In this document: positions 1 through 6,587 of the stretch, piece by piece
Numbering within the stretch: the first letter of the stretch is position 1
How the letters are laid out: each line of letters starts with the position of its first letter
NCBI GenBank assembly: GCA_007134115.1
Contig: SLLK01000142.1
Coordinates: 1-16,513, forward strand
Reading direction: 5' to 3'
Length of the DNA stretch: 16,513 bases
Origin: Gammaproteobacteria bacterium
GTDB lineage: Bacteria > Pseudomonadota > Gammaproteobacteria > UBA5335 > SLRW01
Notes under the pieces: model-generated
Told to the model about the DNA's origin: nothing
Database searches by the model: none
What the model saw: only the letters and a program-made list of their open reading frames with translations
Made by a program: the position numbers and the translations under genes

Positions 1-41
1 GTTGATTTACAGCCCGGCATGCCCCTGCGCGTCCGGGGCGT

Positions 42-47
42 TACAAT
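42..47 (+). promoter_or_regulatory. Possible -10 element upstream of dapF
   Basis: TACAAT lies about 58 bases before the dapF start and matches the sigma-70 -10 consensus at five of six positions. No convincing -35 box sits 16-18 bases upstream. A small inverted repeat (GCCCC at 21-25, GGGGC at 35-39, 9-base loop) lies just before it and could be the end of an upstream unit, but it has no T-tract. The same TACAAT hexamer recurs before hslV and gpmI. Confidence 0.3.
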
Positions 48-104
48 GCAAGGAGACGCTGAGAAGCCACGAATGGACCAGCGTTTCCTTCAATGAGGAG
101 CGTC

Positions 105-953
105 ATGCGACTGCCGTTCACCAAGATGGAAGGTCTGGGCAATGACTTCGTGGTATTCGATGCCACGCAGCAGGCCGTCCAGCTGACTCCGGAACAGGTC
201 CGTCATATTGCGGATCGTCGTTTCGGTGTGGGTTGTGATCAGGTGCTGATAGTCGAGCCGGCCACCACGCCCGAAGCGGATTTCCGTTATCGCATTTTCA
301 ATGGTGACGGCGCAGAGGTAGAACATTGCGGCAATGGCGCGCGCTGTTTTGCGCGGTTTGTGCGTGAACGCGGCCTGTTTGACCGCCCCGAGGTGCGGGT
401 AGAGACCCTGGGCGGGCCGTTGCTGCTGCAGACGCTGGATGACGGGCGCGTACGCGTCAACATGGGGGTTCCGGTATTCGATCCACAGGCGGTGCCGTTT
501 GAGGCCGACGCGCAACAGTCGACCTACACGCTGACGCTGGGGCAAAACGAGCAGGTGGCAGTCGGCGTAGTCGGACTGGGTAATCCGCATGCGGTCATGC
601 TGGTGCCGGATACGGCGAGTGCGCCGGTCGCGCGTCTCGGTCCGCTGATCGAGAATCACGCGCGCTTTCCGCGACGCGTCAATGCGGGCTTCATGGCGGT
701 GCGCAGCCGTGAGCGCATTGATTTGCGGGTGTATGAGCGCGGTGCCGGTGAAACGCTGGCGTGTGGATCGGGCGCGTGCGCAGCGGTGGTCGTGGGCCGC
801 TTGTGGGGCCACCTCGAAGAACACGTGGTGGTGACTCTGTCCGGTGGAGCGCTTGAAGTGTGTTGGTCGGGTGACGGCCACCCGGTATGGATGACCGGCC
901 CTGCGCGTACCGTGTTCCATGGCGAAATCGAGCTGACCCCGGCTGCCAGGTAG
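105..953 (+). CDS. dapF: Diaminopimelate epimerase DapF
   Basis: Interconverts LL- and meso-diaminopimelate in the cytoplasm, the penultimate step of lysine synthesis and the source of the peptidoglycan cross-linking residue. The 282-residue product has the family opening (MEGLGNDF at 8-15) and both active-site motifs: CGNGARC with Cys75 and ERGAGETLACGSGAC with Cys220, the pair that acts as the two-base PLP-independent racemase dyad (Cys73/Cys217 in E. coli). An in-frame ATG at 93 exists, but GAGGAG (95-100) lies inside that extension, so the ATG at 105 is preferred; the spacer is short (4 bases). Family length is usually 274-280. The next gene is 236 bases away, so the classical dapF-yigA-xerC operon is loosened here. 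Confidence 0.97.
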   Translation: MRLPFTKMEGLGNDFVVFDATQQAVQLTPEQVRHIADRRFGVGCDQVLIVEPATTPEADFRYRIFNGDGAEVEHCGNGARCFARFVRERGLFDRPEVRVETLGGPLLLQTLDDGRVRVNMGVPVFDPQAVPFEADAQQSTYTLTLGQNEQVAVGVVGLGNPHAVMLVPDTASAPVARLGPLIENHARFPRRVNAGFMAVRSRERIDLRVYERGAGETLACGSGACAAVVVGRLWGHLEEHVVVTLSGGALEVCWSGDGHPVWMTGPARTVFHGEIELTPAAR

Positions 954-1069
954 GCGCTGTCGGGCACCTGAGCATCGGCGTCATGCGTATGGCGACCGGG
1001 GATTCTTCATGGTCACGCCAATCGGTTATGCTGTGTACAGTGAATGATTCCGGCGCAGGGCACATATAC

Positions 1070-1082
1070 GCCCGGTACGGGC
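1070..1082 (+). other. Small perfect hairpin downstream of dapF
   Basis: GCCCG-GTA-CGGGC forms a perfect 5-bp stem with a 3-base loop, 117 bases after the dapF stop and just before a putative promoter. It is followed by only two T residues, so an intrinsic terminator is doubtful. Confidence 0.25.
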
Positions 1083-1088
1083 TTGTCG

Positions 1089-1097
1089 TGGCATAAT
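1089..1097 (+). promoter_or_regulatory. Possible extended -10 promoter for yigA-xerC
   Basis: TGGCATAAT has the TGn extension followed by a hexamer with five of six matches to TATAAT. No good -35 box is visible, which is tolerable for an extended -10 promoter. Transcription would start near 1104, giving an ~85-base leader before yigA that contains CCCGT/ACGGG inverted arms (1107-1111 and 1119-1123) and a tandem CCCCGAAG (1158-1165, 1168-1175). Confidence 0.35.
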
Positions 1098-1189
1098 CGG
1101 TAACAACCCGTGAAGTAAACGGGGTAGGTCGGGGCAGCAGGCAGTGGGCGGGCGTTTCCCCGAAGACCCCCGAAGGTGGCGGTGAATGC

Positions 1190-1900
1190 ATGAGTAGTCA
1201 GGCAGAATCAAGGTTGACCGAGAACGAGCTTTCTCATGAACAGGTCGCGGCGTTTCTGCGCGCGCATTCTGATTTCTTCGCCTTGCACCCGGAACTCACG
1301 GCAGAGCTGCAGATCCCCCATGCCGCTGACGGCGCGGTCTCGCTGGTCGAACATCAGGTGCGCACCCTGCGTGAACGGAATGCGCTGCTGGAGCAGCGCC
1401 TGAGTGAACTGCTCGAAGTGGCGCGCGCCAACGAGAGCCTGGTCCAGCGCTTGCAGCAACTGGGTCTGAAGTTGCTGGTGCCCCGGTCGCCGGAGGATAT
1501 GCTGGAGACCGTGCACGCCTCCCTGCGCGAGGACTATGATGCGGATGCAGTGAGCCTGATGCTGTTCCTGGAATCGCGTAACGGAGACTGCATCGGCCCG
1601 GCCCGATGCGTCAGTCCGCCGACTGCCGACGAGGAGAAATGGCTTGTGAAGCTCCTCGACATTGGTCGGCCGCGCTGTGGCGAATGGCGCCCGGAGCAGC
1701 TTGAGTACGTGTTTGGCGAGCAGGCCGGGAAGATTGCCTCGGCCGCCGTGGTGCCGCTGGAGCGTCGCGGTTTGCTGGCTATTGGCAGTCATCAGCGTGA
1801 ACGCTTCAATCCGTCCATGGGCACCGATTTCCTCGCCCGGGTCGGCGAACTGGTCACCGTCGCCATATCCCATCAGCAGGATCTGCAGCCGGATGGATGA
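1190..1900 (+). CDS. yigA: DUF484 family protein (YigA-like)
   Basis: A 236-residue cytoplasmic protein of the DUF484 family, whose biochemical role is not established. The N-terminus carries the family signature (VAAFLRAHSDFFALHPEL at about 19-36, then IPH at 42-44). A likely coiled coil rich in Leu, Glu and Arg follows at roughly 50-95, then a GAF-like globular region with hydrophobic strands (VVPLERRGLLAIGS) near the C-terminus. The start is supported by AAGGTGG about ten bases upstream. The last eight bases overlap the xerC start, so the two are probably translationally coupled; linkage to dapF and xerC is conserved in gammaproteobacteria. The family assignment is firm; any function in recombination is guesswork from neighbourhood. 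Confidence 0.9.
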   Translation: MSSQAESRLTENELSHEQVAAFLRAHSDFFALHPELTAELQIPHAADGAVSLVEHQVRTLRERNALLEQRLSELLEVARANESLVQRLQQLGLKLLVPRSPEDMLETVHASLREDYDADAVSLMLFLESRNGDCIGPARCVSPPTADEEKWLVKLLDIGRPRCGEWRPEQLEYVFGEQAGKIASAAVVPLERRGLLAIGSHQRERFNPSMGTDFLARVGELVTVAISHQQDLQPDG

Positions 1901-2795
1901 CGGCGCCCGCCGCAGCCTGCAGGCCTTTCTGACCCATCTGCACGCGGAACGCCGTGCTTCACCCCGCACCATTGATGCCTATCGTCGCGATCTGATGCGG
2001 GTGCAGGATTTCTGTACCCGCCGGGATATTGCTGACTGGCGCCAGCTGGATGTGCACGGCGTGCGCGCCATGGTGGCCGAGGCGCACCGGCAGGGTCTGT
2101 CGCCGCGCAGTTTGCAGCGTCTGCTGTCCGCCGTGCGTTCCCTGTATCGCTACCTGTTGCGTGAAGGCGCGGTCAAGCACGATCCGGCGGCCCAGGTCAG
2201 TGCGCCGCGGGTGCGCCGTCAGTTGCCTGACGTGCTGGATCCGGACCAGGTCGGGCGCCTGCTGGATGTGCGTGGCGAGACGCCGCTGGTGGTGCGTGAT
2301 CTGGCTATCATGGAACTGATGTACTCGTCGGGTTTGCGCCTGGCTGAACTGGCGGCGCTGAATCTGATGGATGTGGATCAGGCGGATGCGCTGGTGCGCG
2401 TGACCGGCAAGGGTTCGCGTACACGCGTGGTGCCGGTAGGCCGCAAGGCGCTGACGGTACTGCGCCAGTGGCTGAAGATGCGCGGGCAACTGGCGGGCGA
2501 TGCCGAGACGGCACTGTTCGTCAGCCGGCGGGGTGGTCGCCTCAGTCACCGCGCCATTCAGCAGCGCATGGCGTCCTGGGCGCGTCGCCGCGGGCTGGAG
2601 CCGCGCCTGCACCCGCACCTGTTGCGCCATGCCTTTGCCAGTCATTTGCTGGAGTCCAGCGGTGACTTGCGGGCGGTCCAGGAACTGCTGGGCCACGCTG
2701 ACATCAGTACCACCCAGATATATACCCATGTCGATTTCCAGCATCTGGCCGAGGTGTATGACCGCGCCCATCCTCGGGCGCGTCGGCGATCCTGA
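1893..2795 (+). CDS. xerC: Tyrosine recombinase XerC
   Basis: Site-specific recombinase that with XerD resolves chromosome dimers at dif. The 300-residue product has an N-terminal SAM-like core-binding domain (about 1-95, with TIDAYRRDL) and a C-terminal catalytic domain. All catalytic residues are present: Arg149 (SSGLRLAEL), Lys173 (VTGKGSRTRVVP), His242 and Arg245 (HPHLLRHAFASH), His268 (LLGHADIS) and the nucleophile Tyr277 (TTQIYTHVD). The order and spacing match E. coli XerC almost residue for residue. The ATG at 1893 overlaps the end of yigA by eight bases; longer in-frame versions would run far into yigA and are rejected. XerC rather than XerD is chosen from the yigA linkage and family-like length. 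Confidence 0.95.
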   Translation: MDDGARRSLQAFLTHLHAERRASPRTIDAYRRDLMRVQDFCTRRDIADWRQLDVHGVRAMVAEAHRQGLSPRSLQRLLSAVRSLYRYLLREGAVKHDPAAQVSAPRVRRQLPDVLDPDQVGRLLDVRGETPLVVRDLAIMELMYSSGLRLAELAALNLMDVDQADALVRVTGKGSRTRVVPVGRKALTVLRQWLKMRGQLAGDAETALFVSRRGGRLSHRAIQQRMASWARRRGLEPRLHPHLLRHAFASHLLESSGDLRAVQELLGHADISTTQIYTHVDFQHLAEVYDRAHPRARRRS

Positions 2796-2848
2796 CTCTT
2801 CACGGCCCCGCAACGACGGCCGTTCACCGCAGATTGCGCCGCCTCATG

Positions 2849-2854
2849 TACAAT
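2849..2854 (+). promoter_or_regulatory. Possible -10 element for the hslVU operon
   Basis: TACAAT lies 45 bases before the hslV start in the 104-base xerC-hslV gap. No clear -35 partner is visible, and I see no convincing sigma-32 heat-shock promoter, although hslVU is heat-induced in E. coli. Weak call based on the hexamer alone. Confidence 0.25.
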
Positions 2855-2899
2855 CCGGGTTCACCATCTGATTCAACAGACGAAGTTGCGGAGGCGCGG

Positions 2900-3433
2900 G
2901 TGGAGCAGTTCAGGGGCACGACTATTCTGGTAGTCCGGCGCGGCGATCAGGTCGTTATCGGCGGTGACGGCCAGGTGTCGATGGGCAACACCATTATGAA
3001 GGGCAATGCCCGCAAGGTGCGACGCTTGTTCAAGGATCAGGTGCTGGCCGGGTTCGCCGGCGGCACGGCGGACGCGTTTACGCTGTTCGAGCTGTTCGAG
3101 GGCAAGCTGGAGAAGCACGGCGGCAATCTGGTCCGGTCGGCAGTTGAACTGGCCAAGGACTGGCGCGGTGATCGCATGTTGCGTCGCCTGGAGGCGCTGC
3201 TATGCGTGGCCGACGGCAGCAACACGCTGATCATTTCCGGCAACGGCGATGTCATTGAGCCGGAGCATGACGTGATCGCCATCGGTTCGGGCGGGCCCTA
3301 TGCCCAGGCGGCCGCGCTGGCCCTGACGCGGGCTACGGAACTGGGGGCGCGCGACGTTGCCGAACAGGCGTTGGCTATCGCCGCTGATATCTGCGTATAT
3401 ACCAACCACCAGCTCACCTTCGAAAGCCTTTGA
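2900..3433 (+). CDS. hslV: ATP-dependent protease subunit HslV
   Basis: Peptidase subunit of the HslVU protease, a proteasome-like N-terminal threonine hydrolase that forms a double hexameric ring capped by HslU. The chosen GTG start has GGAGG five bases upstream (2890-2894) and gives a 177-residue protein beginning VEQFRGTT. The first six residues are a short propeptide; Thr7 becomes the catalytic N-terminal threonine after processing. An in-frame ATG at 2834 would add 22 unconserved residues and has no ribosome site. Conserved stretches include VVIGGDGQVSMGNT, AGFAGGTADAFTLFE, AVELAKDWR, IAIGSGGPYAQAAA and ICVYTNH. hslU follows 33 bases later. Confidence 0.96.
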   Translation: MEQFRGTTILVVRRGDQVVIGGDGQVSMGNTIMKGNARKVRRLFKDQVLAGFAGGTADAFTLFELFEGKLEKHGGNLVRSAVELAKDWRGDRMLRRLEALLCVADGSNTLIISGNGDVIEPEHDVIAIGSGGPYAQAAALALTRATELGARDVAEQALAIAADICVYTNHQLTFESL

Positions 3434-3466
3434 ATACGCCCGTAGTCCACTGGAGCCAGTAACGGC

Positions 3467-4804
3467 ATGTCCTACATGACACCCCGCGAGATCGTCCAGG
3501 AACTGGACAAGCACATCATCGGTCAGGCCTCCGCCAAACGTGCGGTGGCCATCGCCCTGCGCAACCGCTGGCGCCGCCAGCAGGTGGCTGAGCCGCTGCG
3601 CACCGAGGTGACACCCAAGAACATTCTGATGATCGGTCCCACCGGCGTGGGCAAGACCGAGATTGCCCGGCGTCTGGCGCGGCTGGCGCGTGCACCATTT
3701 ACCAAGGTGGAGGCGACCAAATTCACCGAGGTCGGCTATGTCGGCCGCGAGGTAGATTCGATTATCCGCGACCTGGTCGATGCCGCAGTGACGATGACCC
3801 GCGAACACGAGATGGAAAAAGTGCGTTTCCACGCCGAGGAGGCTGCCGAGGATCGCATTCTGGATACGTTGCTGCCGCAACCGCGCGGCGCCTACGGCAA
3901 TGCACCGGAGCAGCCTGACGAGCAGGCCGGTGCCACGCGCCAGAAAATGCGCAAGAAGCTGCGCGAGGGCGAGCTGGACGAGCGCGAGATCGAGATCGAC
4001 GTGCAGGCCTCACCCGTGGGCGTGGAAATCATGGCCCCGCCGGGCATGGAGGAAATGACCAGCCAGTTGCAGAACATGTTCCAGAATCTCTCCGGTGGCC
4101 GCAGTCAGCGACGCAAGCTGAAAATCCGCGATGCCTTCAAGGTGCTGACCGATGAAGAGGCCGCGCACATGGTCAATGAAGAGGAAATCAAGCTGGCTGC
4201 GGTGCGCAACGTGGAGGAAAACGGCATCGTGTTCCTCGACGAAATCGACAAGGTGTGCCGACAGTCGGAAGTGGGCGGCGCGGATGTCTCGCGTGAGGGC
4301 GTGCAGCGCGACCTGCTGCCGCTGGTCGAGGGCTGCACGGTCACCACCCGCTACGGCACGGTGCGCACAGATCACATCCTGTTCATCGCCTCCGGGGCCT
4401 TCCATGTCGCCCGTCCCTCAGATCTGATTCCGGAATTGCAGGGCCGTCTGCCGATCAGGGTGGAACTGGAGTCGCTGGGCGTGGAGGACTTCGTGCGCAT
4501 TCTGGTGGAACCGGATGCGTCCCTGACACGCCAGTATGAGGCGCTGATGGCGACCGAGGGGGTGACCCTGAAGTTCAGCGAGGATGGCGTCCGCCGGCTT
4601 GCCGAGGTGGCTTTCCAGGTCAACGAAACCACCGAGAACATCGGCGCGCGCCGCCTGCACACGGTCATGGAGCGACTGCTGGAGAGCGTGTCCTTCGAGG
4701 CGTCGGATCGTTCCGGAGAAACGCTGACCATTGATGCAGCGTATGTCGATGAGCATCTTGGCGAACTGATGCACGACGAAGACCTCAGCCGCTACATTCT
4801 GTGA
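3467..4804 (+). CDS. hslU: HslU, ATPase subunit of HslVU protease
   Basis: AAA+ unfoldase that feeds substrates into HslV. The 445-residue product (E. coli 443) starts MSYMTPREIVQELDKHIIGQ. Walker A is GPTGVGKT at 57-64 and Walker B is IVFLDEID with Asp258-Glu259. Between them lies the HslU-specific I-domain (about 110-240), rich in charged and Met/Gln residues. A sensor-2 motif (IGARRLHTVMERLLE) begins at about 392. The protein ends in EDLSRYIL, the C-terminal tail that inserts into HslV pockets and activates it. The GTGA junction at its stop overlaps a possible start of the next gene, suggesting coupling. Confidence 0.97.
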   Translation: MSYMTPREIVQELDKHIIGQASAKRAVAIALRNRWRRQQVAEPLRTEVTPKNILMIGPTGVGKTEIARRLARLARAPFTKVEATKFTEVGYVGREVDSIIRDLVDAAVTMTREHEMEKVRFHAEEAAEDRILDTLLPQPRGAYGNAPEQPDEQAGATRQKMRKKLREGELDEREIEIDVQASPVGVEIMAPPGMEEMTSQLQNMFQNLSGGRSQRRKLKIRDAFKVLTDEEAAHMVNEEEIKLAAVRNVEENGIVFLDEIDKVCRQSEVGGADVSREGVQRDLLPLVEGCTVTTRYGTVRTDHILFIASGAFHVARPSDLIPELQGRLPIRVELESLGVEDFVRILVEPDASLTRQYEALMATEGVTLKFSEDGVRRLAEVAFQVNETTENIGARRLHTVMERLLESVSFEASDRSGETLTIDAAYVDEHLGELMHDEDLSRYIL

Positions 4805-5196
4805 ATACATCGATGAGTAGTCACCCGGCACCCCGTCCCGTACGCCTGACCTTGCACCGCCGCTCGCGGGTGCTGGAGGTGGCCTTTGATGACGATCAGG
4901 TGTATCGCCTGGATGCCGAATATCTGCGGGTATTTTCACCATCTGCGGAAGTGCGTGGCCACGGCCGGGGACAGGAGATTTTGCAGGTGGGCAAGGAGAA
5001 TGTGGCCATCACTGAAGTTGAACCGGTCGGGCATTATGCTGTGCGCCTGCACTTTGATGACGGGCACAACACCGGGCTTTACTCCTGGCGCCTGCTGCGT
5101 GAGCTGGGCGAGCAGTACGCACAGAAATGGGGTGATTACCTGCGCCGGCTGGACAATGTCGGCTATGAGCGCAAGCCACGGCAGGACGGCGAATGA
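4801..5196 (+). CDS. DUF971 domain protein (GBBH-like N-terminal fold)
   Basis: Small protein of the DUF971 family, the fold also found at the N-terminus of gamma-butyrobetaine hydroxylases. Visible family features are LTLHRRSRVLEVAFDD near the start, YRLDAEYLRVFSPSAEVRGHG in the middle (the strong LR.FSPSAEV pattern), and AVRLHFDDGHNTGLYSWRLL toward the end. The start is uncertain: a GTG at 4801 overlaps the hslU stop by four bases (131 residues), while an ATG at 4813 gives 127 residues; neither has a clear ribosome site, so coupling to hslU is likely. Its stop overlaps the ubiE ATG (ATGA). The position between hslU and ubiE is conserved in several gammaproteobacteria, but its function is unknown. 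Confidence 0.88.
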   Translation: MNTSMSSHPAPRPVRLTLHRRSRVLEVAFDDDQVYRLDAEYLRVFSPSAEVRGHGRGQEILQVGKENVAITEVEPVGHYAVRLHFDDGHNTGLYSWRLLRELGEQYAQKWGDYLRRLDNVGYERKPRQDGE

Positions 5197-5948
5197 GCGA
5201 GGATGACCGCAATACTACCCACTTCGGTTATGAACAGGTCGCCCGGGACCGCAAGAGCGAACGGGTGCGCGATGTGTTCGCCAGCGTGGCCCCCCGTTAT
5301 GACCTGATGAACGACCTGATGTCGCTGGGCCTGCACCGGATATGGAAACGGCTGGCCATGAGTCTGCTCGCGCCGGCGCCGGGCGAGGCGGTACTCGACC
5401 TGGCTGCCGGTACCGGCGATCTGACTGAGCAGCTGGTGCGCCGGGTGGGCGACACCGGGCGCGTGGTGATGAGCGACATCAACGAGGCCATGCTTGGACG
5501 CGGGCGTGATCGCCTGCTTGATCATGGCCTGGCCAGGGGGGTCGACTACGTGCTCGCCGACGCCGAGCATTTGCCCTTCGCCAGCGGCAGTTTCGACGCG
5601 GTATGCATCGGTTTCGGCCTGCGCAATGTGACCGATCAGCGGGCCGCGTTGACGGAAATGCATCGCATGCTGCGCCCCGGCGGGCGCGCCCTGGTGCTGG
5701 AGTTTTCGCGCCCGGTGTTGCCGGGACTGACGCCGTTGTACGACTGGTATTCTTTCAACGTGCTGCCGCAACTGGGGCGCTGGGTGGCGGGTGATGCCGA
5801 CAGTTACCGCTATCTGGCCGAAAGCATTCGCATGCACCCGGACCAGGCGACGTTGCGCGAACTGATGCAGCAGTCGGGTTTTGCCCGCTGTCAGTATTAC
5901 AACCTCACCGGCGGCATTGTCGCCATCCATCGCGGTTACCGGATCTGA
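5193..5948 (+). CDS. ubiE: Ubiquinone/menaquinone C-methyltransferase UbiE
   Basis: SAM-dependent C-methyltransferase acting on the quinone ring in ubiquinone (and, where present, menaquinone) synthesis. The 251 residues equal the E. coli length. Signatures visible: VFASVAPRYDLMNDLMSLG (about 28-46), SAM-binding motif I VLDLAAGTGDL (67-77), ADAEHLPF (123-130), FGLRNVTDQ (141-149) and the C-terminal GGIVAIHRGYRI. The ATG overlaps the upstream stop in an ATGA junction. ubiJ starts five bases after its stop, so ubiE, ubiJ and ubiB form the classic ubiquinone operon. Confidence 0.97.
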   Translation: MSEDDRNTTHFGYEQVARDRKSERVRDVFASVAPRYDLMNDLMSLGLHRIWKRLAMSLLAPAPGEAVLDLAAGTGDLTEQLVRRVGDTGRVVMSDINEAMLGRGRDRLLDHGLARGVDYVLADAEHLPFASGSFDAVCIGFGLRNVTDQRAALTEMHRMLRPGGRALVLEFSRPVLPGLTPLYDWYSFNVLPQLGRWVAGDADSYRYLAESIRMHPDQATLRELMQQSGFARCQYYNLTGGIVAIHRGYRI

Positions 5949-5953
5949 CACAC

Positions 5954-6568
5954 ATGAGCGAAGTGTGGCTGGCATTCATTGAAAGTCGTCTCAATGCCGA
6001 GCTGGTCAGGCGGCCGTCGGCATTGCAGGAGTGCGCTGCCCTGCAGGGCCGCTGTCTGGCGATCGATGTGACCGGTCCGGAGCTCATTGTATACGTGGTG
6101 CCGCACGGCGCCGGTGTGCAGTTGATGACGCAGCCGCCGGGGCGCGTAACCGCTACGGTGCGCGGCACGCCGGCGGCGCTGTTGCGGCTCGCCGGTAGCG
6201 AGCCGTCCGTGGCCAGCCTGCGTGAAGCCGGTGTGGATATCGCCGGCGATGCGGTATTTGCCGGTCGTCTGCAGGCGGTACTCAGCCGTGCGCTGCCCGA
6301 CCCCGAGGCCACCCTGGCCGAACTGCTCGGCGACAGTGGTGCGCACGCCCTGGTGCGCGGGGTCGGTGCCTTGCATCAGGGTCTGCGTCGTGTCGGGGAC
6401 ACGCTCACCCGCGACATGGCCGAGTATCTGCAGTATGAAAGCCGCGATTTGCCGGTGGCTGACGAGGTGGCGGATTTTGTAGCCGCCGTGGATCGCACGC
6501 GGGACGATGTGGCCCGTCTGCAGGCGCGCGTGCAGCGCCTGGAGCGCGACGCGGGCAAGGCACGATGA
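5954..6568 (+). CDS. ubiJ: Ubiquinone biosynthesis accessory factor UbiJ (SCP2 domain)
   Basis: Lipid-binding accessory factor of aerobic ubiquinone synthesis; in E. coli UbiJ and UbiK assist the soluble Ubi complex. The 204-residue product (E. coli 201) has an SCP2 sterol-carrier-like domain at about 15-120, including VTATVRGTPAALLRLAG and GVDIAGDAVFAGRLQAVL, followed by a C-terminal region ending in a likely coiled coil (VAAVDRTRDDVARLQARVQ, roughly 175-204). Sequence similarity in this family is low, and the call leans on the SCP2 pattern plus its place between ubiE and ubiB. No strong ribosome site is seen before the ATG; coupling to ubiE is likely. Confidence 0.9.
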   Translation: MSEVWLAFIESRLNAELVRRPSALQECAALQGRCLAIDVTGPELIVYVVPHGAGVQLMTQPPGRVTATVRGTPAALLRLAGSEPSVASLREAGVDIAGDAVFAGRLQAVLSRALPDPEATLAELLGDSGAHALVRGVGALHQGLRRVGDTLTRDMAEYLQYESRDLPVADEVADFVAAVDRTRDDVARLQARVQRLERDAGKAR

Positions 6569-6587
6569 TGCGCAGGAGCTGCACGGC

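Noticed and set aside
46..96. 16-codon ORF before dapF as a possible leader peptide or LptM
   Set aside because: No lipobox, no lysine-rich regulatory codon run, and no clear ribosome site; length is within chance.
90..920. 276-codon open frame on the - strand opposite dapF
   Set aside because: It mirrors dapF, has no recognisable domain or ribosome site, and its His/Arg/Gln-rich composition is typical of an antisense shadow in GC-rich DNA.
1031..1040. CTGTGTACAG as a LexA (SOS) box
   Set aside because: A LexA box needs CTG and CAG about ten bases apart; here they are four bases apart, so the spacing is wrong.
1662..1892. 77-residue N-terminal extension of XerC
   Set aside because: It would lie inside yigA in another frame, and the family length and domain start match the ATG at 1893.
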